DNA from: Candidatus Atribacteria bacterium
Lineage (GTDB): Bacteria; Atribacterota; JALVIU01
Direction of reading: 5' to 3'
Length of the DNA: 5,269 bases
Assembly: GCA_027028665.1 (NCBI GenBank)
Contig: JALVIU010000116.1
Span: 1 to 5,269 of the forward strand
Shown here: one piece after another, positions 1 to 5,269 of the stretch
How the letters are laid out: every line of letters begins with the position of its first letter
Numbering within the stretch: position 1 is the stretch's first letter
Notes under the pieces: generated by a model
The model's input: only the letters and a program-made list of their open reading frames with translations
The model's database searches: none
What the model was told of the DNA's origin: nothing
Position numbers and translations under genes: made by a program

Positions 1-329
1 AGACCTAAATTTTCCAGCCCGAATGCTACATCATTTTCCACTACACTTGCTACGATTTGATTGTCAGGGTTTTGAAAAACCATCCCTACCCTTCTGCGAA
101 TTTCCCAAATACAGGAACTGTCTCTAGTATTAAGACCATCAACGAAAACATCCCCCGTACGGGGGATGTAAATCGCATTTATTAATCTAACAAGAGTAGA
201 TTTCCCTGATCCATTTGGGCCTACAATACTTATAAATTCTCCTTCTTTTATAGATAAACTTATATTTTTTAAAACATCTTCTTTATCTTTTTCATAAGAG
301 AAATATACATCATTTAGATGTATAAACAT
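1..329 (-). CDS. ecfA1: ECF transporter ATPase, EcfA1/CbiO type (3' end cut off by window)
   Basis: ABC-type ATPase that would power an energy-coupling-factor importer for vitamins or metal ions, working on the cytoplasmic face with a second ATPase (EcfA2), the membrane protein EcfT and a substrate-binding S component. The first 109 codons are present. They show an aromatic A-loop region (VYFSY, residues 8-12), the Walker A motif GPNGSGKST (37-45), and a Q-loop reading QNPDNQ (86-91). By family knowledge this form of the Q-loop marks the EcfA1 subunit, as against EcfA2. The signature motif, Walker B and switch His lie beyond the window edge. The ATG at 327-329 is 2 nt after the rplQ stop. A GTG at 330-332 in the same frame overlaps that stop by one base, and a TGA at 336-338 closes the frame upstream. 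No good ribosome binding site is visible, so translation is probably coupled to rplQ. The partners ecfA2 and ecfT would be expected next but are not in view. The substrate cannot be told from this subunit. Confidence 0.9.
   Translation of the reverse strand, partial: MFIHLNDVYFSYEKDKEDVLKNISLSIKEGEFISIVGPNGSGKSTLVRLINAIYIPRTGDVFVDGLNTRDSSCIWEIRRRVGMVFQNPDNQIVASVVENDVAFGLENLG
148..169. repeat. 22-bp perfect palindrome inside the ECF ATPase gene
   Basis: The 22 bases at 148-169 equal their own reverse complement: a five-C run, a central GTAC and a five-G run, flanked by ACAT and ATGT. It encodes the residues YIPRTGDV just after Walker A (about 54-61), a region where ABC ATPases usually have a P-x-x-G pattern, so part of it is under protein constraint. 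As RNA it could fold into a 9-bp stem with a GUAC loop. It is much richer in G+C than its surroundings. No T-run follows on either strand, so it is not an intrinsic terminator. Whether it has a function is unknown. Confidence 0.6.
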
Positions 330-331
330 CA

Positions 332-712
332 CTACTCAATTATTTCTATAAGGGCTTGGGGAGCACCGTCACCCTTTCTAAAACCCAATTTTATTATCCT
401 TGTATACCCCCCCTCTCTATCCTGAAGGGAAGGGGCAATTTCATCAAATAAAATTTTTGCAGATTCTCTACTCTTAAGATAAGAAAAGACCTGTCTTTTA
501 TAATGTAAAGCCTTCTGCGGATCTTGACTATACTGATTTGCTTTTTTCCCCAAGGTAATCATCTTTTCCACTATAGGCCTCACGGCTTTCGCCCTTGCAA
601 GGGTAGTAACAACTTTTTTATGTTTAATTATGGATGTAGTAAGATTTCTAAACATCGCATCTCTATGTGCCTGTGTTTTGTTAAATTGTAACTTCTTCTT
701 TTTATGTCTCAT
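332..712 (-). CDS. rplQ: 50S ribosomal protein L17
   Basis: Large-subunit ribosomal protein L17, a bacteria-specific 23S rRNA-binding protein. The 126-residue product has the usual family length and landmarks: the MRH start, a basic N-terminus with HRDAMFRNL (residues 16-24), the TT-ARAK segment (36-42) within the conserved N-terminal helix-loop region, and the C-terminal REGGYTRIIKLGFRKGDGAP stretch ending in an acidic ALIEIIE tail. The segment before HR reads LQFNKTQA, where many L17 proteins have a LGR-type sequence, a mild divergence. The ATG at 710-712 overlaps the rpoA stop in an ATGA arrangement (4 nt shared). An AGGAGG at 719-724, within the last rpoA codons, sits 6 nt upstream of the start and supports it. 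The gene closes the ribosomal part of the alpha cluster. The ECF ATPase gene begins 2 nt after its stop with no terminator between. Confidence 0.97.
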   Translation of the reverse strand: MRHKKKKLQFNKTQAHRDAMFRNLTTSIIKHKKVVTTLARAKAVRPIVEKMITLGKKANQYSQDPQKALHYKRQVFSYLKSRESAKILFDEIAPSLQDREGGYTRIIKLGFRKGDGAPQALIEIIE

Positions 713-1689
713 TTTTCTCCTCCTGAATCGTTAGATCTTAGAGATAAACCTAGGTTATCAAGTTTGCTTTCTATCTCTTTTAGAGTTTTCTTTCCTAAAT
801 TCCTTATCTTCACTAACTCTTGAGGTGTGTATTTTATTAAATCTTCTACAGTATTTATATTTGCCTTCTTTAAGCAATTATATGCCCTTACAGAAAGATC
901 GAGTTCTTCTATAGTTGTTAAAAGAGTACTATTTGCAGGGCTTCCTGCTCCCATCTTTCCTGGTTCTGCTATGATAATCTCTTCTTTCTGAGAAGAAAGT
1001 GACAGGAATTTAGTAAGATAATTTATAAGAACCTTTACTGCCTCTACCACAGCATCTTCTGGTGTAATACTTCCATCGGTCCATATCTCAAAGGTTAATT
1101 TCTCAAAATCTGTCATATTCTCTACCCTGGTACTCTCTACATTAAAATTCACCTTCTGTATAGGAGAAAAAATAGCATCTATAGGGATATACGTAACCGG
1201 TAGAGAATTATCTTTATTTAAATCACTTGGTACATACCCTTTTCCTTTCCTTGCAATCAGAGTAATAGAAATATCTGCATCCTCATTTGCTGTTGCTATA
1301 TAGTAATCAGGATTTAATATATCTACTTCACTAGATGCGACAATATCTCCTGCACGTATAACACCTTCTCCCTTTTGGTGTATTTCCAAAGTAACCGGAT
1401 CGTCAGAATGAACTTTTAACCTTACACCTTTTAAATTGAGAATAAGTTCTATCATATCTTCCTTTAGACCATGTATTGTAGTAAACTCATGAGTAATAAT
1501 TTCTCCTGTACTATTTACTGTAACCTCAATATGAGTTATGGCTGAACCAATAAGAGAAGATATCAATACTCTACGCAAAGAATTTCCTAAAGTATAACCA
1601 TAACCTCTCTCTAAAGGAGAGATTTGTATCTTTCCATATTTCTCATCAGATTCTATGGAAGAAACTTCTATTATATCCAGTGTGAACAT
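709..1689 (-). CDS. rpoA: DNA-directed RNA polymerase subunit alpha
   Basis: Alpha subunit of RNA polymerase. Its N-terminal domain dimerises and scaffolds beta and beta' assembly; its C-terminal domain binds UP-element DNA and activators. Numbered from the chosen start (326 aa), the N-terminal domain covers about 1-228 and includes PLERGYGYTLGNSLRRVL (25-42), the conserved assembly segment. A polar linker (about 232-258) leads to a helix-hairpin-helix C-terminal domain (about 259-316) with LDLSVRAYNCLKKANI (263-278) and RNLGKKTLKEI (296-306). R268 matches the DNA-binding Arg265 of the E. coli protein by motif. I chose the ATG at 1687-1689 because GGAGGGG at 1693-1699 lies at proper spacing before it. 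A first ATG at 1699-1701 would add four residues (MEGL), but that ATG and the next two codons contain the ribosome binding site, and nothing similar lies upstream of it. The stop overlaps the rplQ start by 4 nt; the longer reading would overlap the rpsD stop by 1 nt. Confidence 0.96.
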   Translation of the reverse strand: MFTLDIIEVSSIESDEKYGKIQISPLERGYGYTLGNSLRRVLISSLIGSAITHIEVTVNSTGEIITHEFTTIHGLKEDMIELILNLKGVRLKVHSDDPVTLEIHQKGEGVIRAGDIVASSEVDILNPDYYIATANEDADISITLIARKGKGYVPSDLNKDNSLPVTYIPIDAIFSPIQKVNFNVESTRVENMTDFEKLTFEIWTDGSITPEDAVVEAVKVLINYLTKFLSLSSQKEEIIIAEPGKMGAGSPANSTLLTTIEELDLSVRAYNCLKKANINTVEDLIKYTPQELVKIRNLGKKTLKEIESKLDNLGLSLRSNDSGGEK

Positions 1690-1692
1690 TAA

Positions 1693-1699
1693 CCCCTCC
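1693..1699 (-). promoter_or_regulatory. Ribosome binding site deciding the rpoA start
   Basis: GGAGGGG on the minus strand, 12 nt or less downstream of the start of the rpsD stop codon. From the GGAGG core to the ATG at 1687-1689 there are 5 nt, which is workable. The site runs through the codons of the alternative longer start at 1701, which has no upstream ribosome binding site of its own. Confidence 0.75.
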
Positions 1700-1700
1700 A

Positions 1701-2327
1701 TTAACGGGAATAAAACTCTACTATCATCTGCTCATTAATATTAACATCAATATCCTCTCTCTTAGGAAGATCTAAAACCCTTCCAGAAAGAGATTCTTCG
1801 TCTAATTCCAGCCAGGCAGGAACTGATTTTTCATAACTTAATCCCCTCTGAATAGGTTCAACTTCCTTACTTCTATCCTTTACCTTTATTACATCTCCAA
1901 CTTTTACAAGATATGATGGTATATTAGTACTTCTTCCATTTACCATAAAGTGTCCATGAGAAACAAGTTGTCTTGCTTCTCTACGGGAAGAAGCAAATCC
2001 TAATCTATATATAACGTTATCAAGGCGTCTTTCCAACAATCTTAAAAGATTTTCACCTGTAAGACCTTTTTCGCGAGATGCCATATCGAAATAACGTTTA
2101 AACTGTTTTTCCATTATACCGTATATCCTTCTTGCTTTTTGTTTCTCTCTTAAGCGTATACCATAGTCAGATGCCTTTGCCCTCCTTGATCTATCAGAGC
2201 TCTTCCCTGGAGGATATGGCCTTTTTTCAAATATACATTTTGAACTATAACACTTTTCACCCTTTAAATACAACTTCATTCCTTCTCTTCTGCAGAGCCT
2301 ACAAACTGGACCATTATATTTAGCCAT
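1701..2327 (-). CDS. rpsD: 30S ribosomal protein S4 (zinc-ligand form)
   Basis: Primary 16S rRNA-binding protein that nucleates 30S body assembly and helps maintain decoding accuracy. The 208-residue product has the standard length. Cys9, Cys12, Cys26 and Cys31 form a CxxC...CxxxxC set, the zinc-binding version of the N-terminus. A conserved basic region follows, with [16 protein letters not shown] (55-70). The S4 RNA-binding fold begins near [20 protein letters not shown] (100-119) and continues through HGHFMVNG (124-131) and [12 protein letters not shown] (136-147). The ATG at 2325-2327 is preceded by AGGAGGT with 7 nt between the GGAGG core and the start. The gene lies 17 nt after rpsK. 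In E. coli S4 represses its own operon; here rpsD is also within the alpha cluster, but in Bacillus subtilis it is elsewhere on the chromosome. Confidence 0.98.
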   Translation of the reverse strand: MAKYNGPVCRLCRREGMKLYLKGEKCYSSKCIFEKRPYPPGKSSDRSRRAKASDYGIRLREKQKARRIYGIMEKQFKRYFDMASREKGLTGENLLRLLERRLDNVIYRLGFASSRREARQLVSHGHFMVNGRSTNIPSYLVKVGDVIKVKDRSKEVEPIQRGLSYEKSVPAWLELDEESLSGRVLDLPKREDIDVNINEQMIVEFYSR

Positions 2328-2344
2328 GTAATTACCTCCTTATC

Positions 2345-2734
2345 CTATACTCTTCTCTGTTTAGGTGGACGACATCCGTTATGAGGAATGGGTGTAACAT
2401 CTTTTATAACATTTATCTCTAAACCGGCCGCCTGAAGAGCTCTTATAGCAGTTTCACGTCCTGCTCCTGGGCCTTTTACATAAGTATCTATTCTTTTCAA
2501 ACCCATATCAAGAGCTTTTTTAGCAGCTGCCTCTGCTGTGACCTGTGCCGCAAAAGGAGTGCTCTTTCTAGAACCTTTGAAGCCCACACTACCAGCACTT
2601 GCCCAACAGATTACATTTCCATCCATATCTGTAATCGATACTATTGTATTATTAAATGTGCACTGTATATGAGCAATACCTTTTTCAATATTCCTCTTTT
2701 CTCTCTTAGGTCTTCTTTTTCTTCTTTTTGCCAA
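2345..2734 (-). CDS. rpsK: 30S ribosomal protein S11
   Basis: Small-subunit platform protein that contacts 16S rRNA near the mRNA exit region and partners with S6, S18 and S21. The 129-residue product has a strongly basic N-terminus (residues 2-14), the conserved core with [11 protein letters not shown] (26-36) and a [14 protein letters not shown] stretch (51-64). It continues with the GPGAGRE loop (88-94) and the invariant C-terminus [16 protein letters not shown] (114-129). Asn119 of the NG pair aligns with the E. coli S11 residue known to convert to isoaspartate. The start codon is TTG (2732-2734), supported by a GGGAGGG site 9-10 nt upstream and by the family-typical MAK beginning. No in-frame ATG would preserve the N-terminus. 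The gene follows rpsM after 19 nt and precedes rpsD by 17 nt. Confidence 0.97.
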   Translation of the reverse strand: MAKRRKRRPKREKRNIEKGIAHIQCTFNNTIVSITDMDGNVICWASAGSVGFKGSRKSTPFAAQVTAEAAAKKALDMGLKRIDTYVKGPGAGRETAIRALQAAGLEINVIKDVTPIPHNGCRPPKQRRV

Positions 2735-2753
2735 CTTAATCTACCCTCCCTAT

Positions 2754-3134
2754 TTATTTCTTTACCTTTTTCTTCTTTCCACCAACAGTCTTTCTGGGGC
2801 CCTTTCTAGTTCTTGCATTTGTCTTTGTGCGTTGCCCTCTAACAGGAAGCCCCCTTCTATGCCTTATGCCGCGGTAACAACCTATATCCATCAATCTCTT
2901 AATATTACTTGCAATCTCACTTCTTAGCTCTCCTTCTACCTTATACTCTTTTTCGATAACTTCTCTTAATTTTGCTATATCTTCTTCTGTAAGATCCTTC
3001 ACTCTTATATCTGGATTAACCCCAGTTCTCTCTAAGATTTTCTTTGAAGTAGAGAGTCCGATACCAAAGATATAAGTAAGTCCTATCTCAATACGTTTCT
3101 CTTTTGGTAAATCTACGCCTGCAATACGTGCCAC
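2754..3134 (-). CDS. rpsM: 30S ribosomal protein S13
   Basis: Small-subunit head protein that forms bridges to the 50S subunit and whose C-terminal tail reaches toward the P-site tRNA. The 126-residue product starts [10 protein letters not shown] as is standard. It has a helix-two-turn-helix region around [19 protein letters not shown] (21-39) and a middle helical region. The conserved basic segment [20 protein letters not shown] (88-107) leads to a lysine-rich tail ending GGKKKKVKK. The start codon is GTG (3132-3134), preceded by AGGAGGT with 8 nt between the GGAGG core and the start. It lies 16 nt after rpmJ, in the usual infA-rpmJ-rpsM-rpsK order. Confidence 0.98.
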   Translation of the reverse strand: MARIAGVDLPKEKRIEIGLTYIFGIGLSTSKKILERTGVNPDIRVKDLTEEDIAKLREVIEKEYKVEGELRSEIASNIKRLMDIGCYRGIRHRRGLPVRGQRTKTNARTRKGPRKTVGGKKKKVKK

Positions 3135-3150
3135 TTAAACTACCTCCTCT

Positions 3151-3264
3151 CTAACCTTGTCTCTGCTTATGTCTTGGATTTGAACAAATTACCATTACCT
3201 TGCCATGTCTTTTAATAATTTTACACTTTTCACATCTCTTCTTTACCGATGGTTTTACCTTCAT
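3151..3264 (-). CDS. rpmJ: 50S ribosomal protein L36 (zinc-ligand form)
   Basis: A 37-residue large-subunit protein, the smallest in the bacterial ribosome, bound near 23S rRNA domains II, V and VI. My reading of the minus strand from the ATG at 3262-3264 begins [15 protein letters not shown] and ends NPRHKQRQG before a TAG at 3151-3153. Cys11, Cys14, Cys27 and His32 form the classic CCCH zinc ribbon, so this is the zinc-binding form and not the zinc-free paralogue used by some bacteria under zinc starvation. GGAGGT lies upstream, with 8 nt between the GGAGG core and the start. The gene sits 19 nt after infA and 16 nt before rpsM, its normal place. It is short enough to be missed by length-filtered gene calling. 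Confidence 0.98.
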   Translation of the reverse strand: MKVKPSVKKRCEKCKIIKRHGKVMVICSNPRHKQRQG

Positions 3265-3283
3265 TTCACTAACCTCCAAAATT

Positions 3284-3502
3284 CTATTTTTTATATCTAT
3301 AAACTATTCTTCCTTTAGTAGGGTCATAAGGAGTAAGCTCTACTTTCACCTTATCTCCAGGTAAGATCTTTATAAAATTCATACGTATCTTCCCAGAGAT
3401 ATGTGCCAAAATAGTAATCCCTTCTCGTATCTCCACCTTAAACATCCCATTTGGTAAAGCCTCAAGAACTTTACCTTCTACTGAAATAGCATCTTTTGCC
3501 AT
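3284..3502 (-). CDS. infA: Translation initiation factor IF-1
   Basis: IF-1 binds the 30S A site during initiation and works with IF-2 and IF-3. The product is 72 residues, the usual length, and is a single S1-type OB-fold RNA-binding domain. Landmarks are the [20 protein letters not shown] opening, a [19 protein letters not shown] core (34-52) and a [16 protein letters not shown] ending (57-72), all typical of bacterial IF-1. The ATG at 3500-3502 is the only plausible start: an in-frame TAA lies four codons upstream. The nearest ribosome binding site (AAGGAGGG) has its GGAGG core 14 nt from the start, longer than at the other genes here. The 43-nt gap to map is the longest in the window. Confidence 0.97.
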   Translation of the reverse strand: MAKDAISVEGKVLEALPNGMFKVEIREGITILAHISGKIRMNFIKILPGDKVKVELTPYDPTKGRIVYRYKK

Positions 3503-3508
3503 TATTTT

Positions 3509-3546
3509 AAATTATCCCTCCTTGACCCTTTTTCAAAAAATAATTT
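3509..3546 (-). promoter_or_regulatory. infA leader: distant ribosome binding site framed by a 7-bp inverted repeat
   Basis: The minus-strand gap between map and infA contains AAGGAGGG (3516-3523), with its GGAGG core 14 nt before the ATG. On either side are matching inverted 7-mers, AAATTAT (3540-3546) and ATAATTT (3509-3515), separated by 24 nt that include the ribosome binding site. Pairing would place the site in the loop and shorten its effective distance to the start. The stem is all A-T, so the structure is weak and may be chance in such AT-rich sequence. The stretch also holds -35/-10-like hexamers at poor spacing that I do not call a promoter. Confidence 0.3.
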
Positions 3547-4316
3547 TAAATTCCCCATACAGATAGAATCTCGGGACCATCTTCATTGATAAGGATAGTA
3601 TGCTCAAAATGAGCTGAAAGGCTACCATCTTTTGTGGCCACAGTCCATCCATTGGATTTTACCTTTACCTCATAAGAGCCAATATTCACCATTGGCTCAA
3701 TCGCAATGGTCATATTTTGTCTCAACAATGGTCCAATACCTTTTCTTCCATAGTTTGGTATCTGTGGATCTTCATGTAGTGACTTTCCAATGCCATGTCC
3801 CACATATTCCCGTACCACAGAAAACCCATAACTTTCTACATAACTCTGTATGGCATAGGAGATATCCCCTACTCTATTTTTTGGTCTCGCCTGATCTATT
3901 CCTATATATAATGCATTTTTCGTAACTTTTAAAAGTTTCTCTGCTTCTTCAGATATCTTTCCCACTGGAAAAGTATAGGCAGTATCTCCATAAAAGCCAT
4001 TCTTTAGCGTGCCCACATCTACGCTAATAATATCTCCTTCCTTAAGTACATAAGGGCCAGGGATTCCATGCACCACTTCATCATTTACTGATGCACATAT
4101 AGACCCTGGAAACCCTTTTTGAGAATTATGTAGCTTATATCCTTTAAAAGCAGGAATAGCACCTTCAGAAATTATATACTTTTCTGCAATTTTGTCAAGT
4201 TCTAAAGTAGTAATTCCTGGTTTTACGTATTCAGCTATAATTCTTATAACACCTCCCACTATCCTATTTGCCTCTTTCATTAGTTCTATTTCACGCTTAG
4301 ATTTTACTATGATCAT
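3546..4316 (-). CDS. map: Type I methionine aminopeptidase
   Basis: Metal-dependent cytosolic enzyme that removes the initiator methionine from nascent proteins whose second residue is small. The 256-residue product is a single pita-bread catalytic domain without an N-terminal zinc-finger extension, as in bacterial type Ia enzymes. The five metal ligands can be placed by motif: Asp100 (SVDVG), Asp111 (YGDTA), His174 (YVGHGIG), Glu207 (AIEPM) and Glu238 (FEHTI). His83 (VVHGIP) and His181 (LHEDP) match the conserved substrate-pocket histidines. The ATG at 4314-4316 overlaps the adk stop as ATGA. An AGGAG lies 20 nt upstream, too far to help, so translation is probably coupled to adk. The adk-map-infA order is common in Gram-positive and related spc clusters. 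Confidence 0.97.
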   Translation of the reverse strand: MIIVKSKREIELMKEANRIVGGVIRIIAEYVKPGITTLELDKIAEKYIISEGAIPAFKGYKLHNSQKGFPGSICASVNDEVVHGIPGPYVLKEGDIISVDVGTLKNGFYGDTAYTFPVGKISEEAEKLLKVTKNALYIGIDQARPKNRVGDISYAIQSYVESYGFSVVREYVGHGIGKSLHEDPQIPNYGRKGIGPLLRQNMTIAIEPMVNIGSYEVKVKSNGWTVATKDGSLSAHFEHTILINEDGPEILSVWGI

Positions 4317-4957
4317 TTTTTAATATGCCTTTCTATCTCCTTTGTTACATCATTTACACTTAATGATGCATCAATAGTATATAATAATCCCTTCTTTTTA
4401 TAATAATCAATAAGTGGGGCTGTATCTTTATTATATGTTCTTAATCTATTTCTCACTGTTTCTTCCTTGTCATCATCTCTTGTAATAAGTCTTCCGCCAC
4501 ATATATCACATACACCTTCTACTTTGGGAGGATTATAGATCATATTGTAAACCGCACCACAATTGCTACATACTCTTCTTGCAGTAAGTCTCTTTACAAC
4601 TACTTCTTCATCCAATGAAAAGAAAAATACAGCATCAAGTGTCTTTTTTATCTCCTCTAACATCTCTTCCAGTATTTTTGCCTGCTCTAAATTTCTTGGA
4701 AATCCGTCTAATATAAAACCTTTTTCACAATCAGGTTGGATTATTCTCTCTTTTACCAAAGAAACAACGAGTTCATCAGGCACTAATGCACCTTCATCCA
4801 TATATTTCTTTGCCTGAATTCCAAGCTCAGTCTTATTAGCTACCGCTTCTCTTAAGATATCCCCAGTAGAAATATGAGGTATATTATATTTTTTACTTAT
4901 AATCTTTGCCTGCGTTCCTTTACCTGCACCTGGCATTCCCAAAAATACAAAGTTCAT
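4313..4957 (-). CDS. adk: Adenylate kinase (zinc-binding LID)
   Basis: Catalyses ATP + AMP = 2 ADP and keeps adenylate pools in balance. The 214-residue product has the P-loop GMPGAGKGTQ (7-16), the AMP-binding region with STGDILR (30-36), the DGFPR motif (84-88) and the LID domain (about 125-162). The LID begins TARRVC and carries Cys130, Cys133, Cys150 and Cys153. This four-cysteine set marks the zinc-stabilised LID frequent in Gram-positive and thermophilic bacteria and absent from E. coli Adk. Arg36, Arg88, Arg127, Arg160 and Arg171 are good candidates for the phosphate-binding arginines. The ATG at 4955-4957 has a GAGGTGG site upstream (4961-4967) that shares a base with the secY stop. 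It is 9 nt after secY and overlaps map by 4 nt. Confidence 0.98.
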   Translation of the reverse strand: MNFVFLGMPGAGKGTQAKIISKKYNIPHISTGDILREAVANKTELGIQAKKYMDEGALVPDELVVSLVKERIIQPDCEKGFILDGFPRNLEQAKILEEMLEEIKKTLDAVFFFSLDEEVVVKRLTARRVCSNCGAVYNMIYNPPKVEGVCDICGGRLITRDDDKEETVRNRLRTYNKDTAPLIDYYKKKGLLYTIDASLSVNDVTKEIERHIKK

Positions 4958-4966
4958 AATCCACCT

Positions 4967-5269
4967 CTATCCTTTCAAGAATCCTTCATAATGTCTCATA
5001 GAGAGGTGTGCTTCTATTTGTCTTATAGTTTCAAGAGCTACACCTACCATAATTAAAAGCGATGTACCACCCAAATAAAATGTTGTTATATTTGTAAGTT
5101 TCATCAATATAGTGGGCAAGATAGCCACTATTGCAAGGAATATTGCTCCAGGCAATGTAATTCTGGAAAGAATCCTCTCTATATATGCGACTGTAGGCTT
5201 GCCAGGTCTTATTCCAGGAATAAAACCGCCATATTTTTGCATATTCTCTGCCACATTCTGCGGATTAAA
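4967..5269 (-). CDS. secY: Protein translocase subunit SecY (C-terminal part only)
   Basis: Main channel subunit of the SecYEG translocon in the cytoplasmic membrane. Only the last 100 codons lie in the window; the 5' end runs off the edge. The visible frame starts [15 protein letters not shown] at base 5269. It contains the cytoplasmic loop motif [13 protein letters not shown] (14-26), whose Arg-Pro-Gly region matches the functionally important C5 loop around Arg357 of E. coli SecY. Two hydrophobic segments follow (about 38-56 and 65-80), fitting transmembrane helices 9 and 10. The short cytoplasmic tail contains the family-typical [19 protein letters not shown]. The GTG at 5252-5254 is an internal Val codon, not a start. 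The stop at 4967-4969 is 9 nt from adk. Confidence 0.97.
   Translation of the reverse strand, partial: FNPQNVAENMQKYGGFIPGIRPGKPTVAYIERILSRITLPGAIFLAIVAILPTILMKLTNITTFYLGGTSLLIMVGVALETIRQIEAHLSMRHYEGFLKG

Noticed and set aside
330-331. Terminator between rplQ and the ECF ATPase gene
   Set aside because: Only 2 nt separate the genes and no hairpin followed by a T-run is present there.
1606-1624. Short CTCTC/GAGAG inverted repeat in rpoA
   Set aside because: It encodes the conserved SPLERGY segment and is only 5 bp long, so it is easily explained by coding sequence.
2132-2323. Plus-strand open frame opposite rpsD
   Set aside because: It is antisense to a highly conserved gene, the product resembles no family I recognise, and it has no supporting context. 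Other plus-strand frames at 3632-3925, 4563-4817 and 4874-5056 are rejected for the same reason.
3507-3540. Possible internal promoter before infA (TTGAAA and GATAAT-like hexamers on the minus strand)
   Set aside because: The spacing between the hexamers is about 14 nt where about 17 is expected, and transcription would start almost at the ATG, losing the ribosome binding site.
5252-5254. GTG as a start codon for a small membrane protein
   Set aside because: The frame stays open to the window edge and the residues before it (FNPQN) match SecY, so this is an internal codon of a gene cut by the window.
1-5269. An undescribed accessory or defence system
   Set aside because: Every frame of substance belongs to a well-known housekeeping family in a conserved order, and gaps are too short to hide another system.

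Overview
The window holds one unbroken minus-strand gene run, read from high to low coordinates: secY (3' end only), adk, map, infA, rpmJ, rpsM, rpsK, rpsD, rpoA, rplQ, and the 5' part of an energy-coupling-factor (ECF) transporter ATPase gene of the ecfA1/cbiO type. This is the distal part of the bacterial S10-spc-alpha ribosomal protein cluster. Nothing on the plus strand looks like a real gene. No RNA gene, mobile element, CRISPR array, or convincing promoter or terminator is visible.

The organism is a bacterium with AT-rich DNA (roughly mid-30s percent G+C by eye) and strong GGAGG-type ribosome binding sites. The gene order, with rpsD between rpsK and rpoA and an ecfA gene directly after rplQ, fits Clostridia-like Firmicutes or deep-branching thermophilic groups such as Dictyoglomota, Thermotogota or Atribacterota. 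The zinc-ligand versions of adenylate kinase, S4 and L36 fit the same picture. The sequence alone does not let me name the species.

Layout: 5269-4967 is the C-terminal 100 codons of the SecY protein channel. 4957-3546 carries adenylate kinase and methionine aminopeptidase, overlapping by 4 nt. 3502-2345 carries IF-1, L36, S13 and S11 with gaps of 16-19 nt. 2327-332 carries S4, RNA polymerase alpha and L17, tightly coupled. 329-1 carries the start of the ECF ATPase. The longest gap between genes is 43 nt (3503-3545, upstream of infA), so one long transcript is likely.

Together the genes supply protein export, adenylate balance, N-terminal methionine removal, translation initiation, 30S and 50S ribosome parts, and the RNA polymerase assembly subunit: growth-rate-linked housekeeping functions. 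The ECF ATPase adds a membrane uptake component under the same apparent transcriptional control. I found no undescribed system. The points worth a second look are small: a 22-bp perfect palindrome inside the ECF ATPase gene, an unusually long ribosome-binding-site spacing with a flanking inverted repeat at infA, the choice of rpoA start, non-ATG starts on rpsM and rpsK, and the lack of room for a classical S4-binding leader ahead of rpsM.
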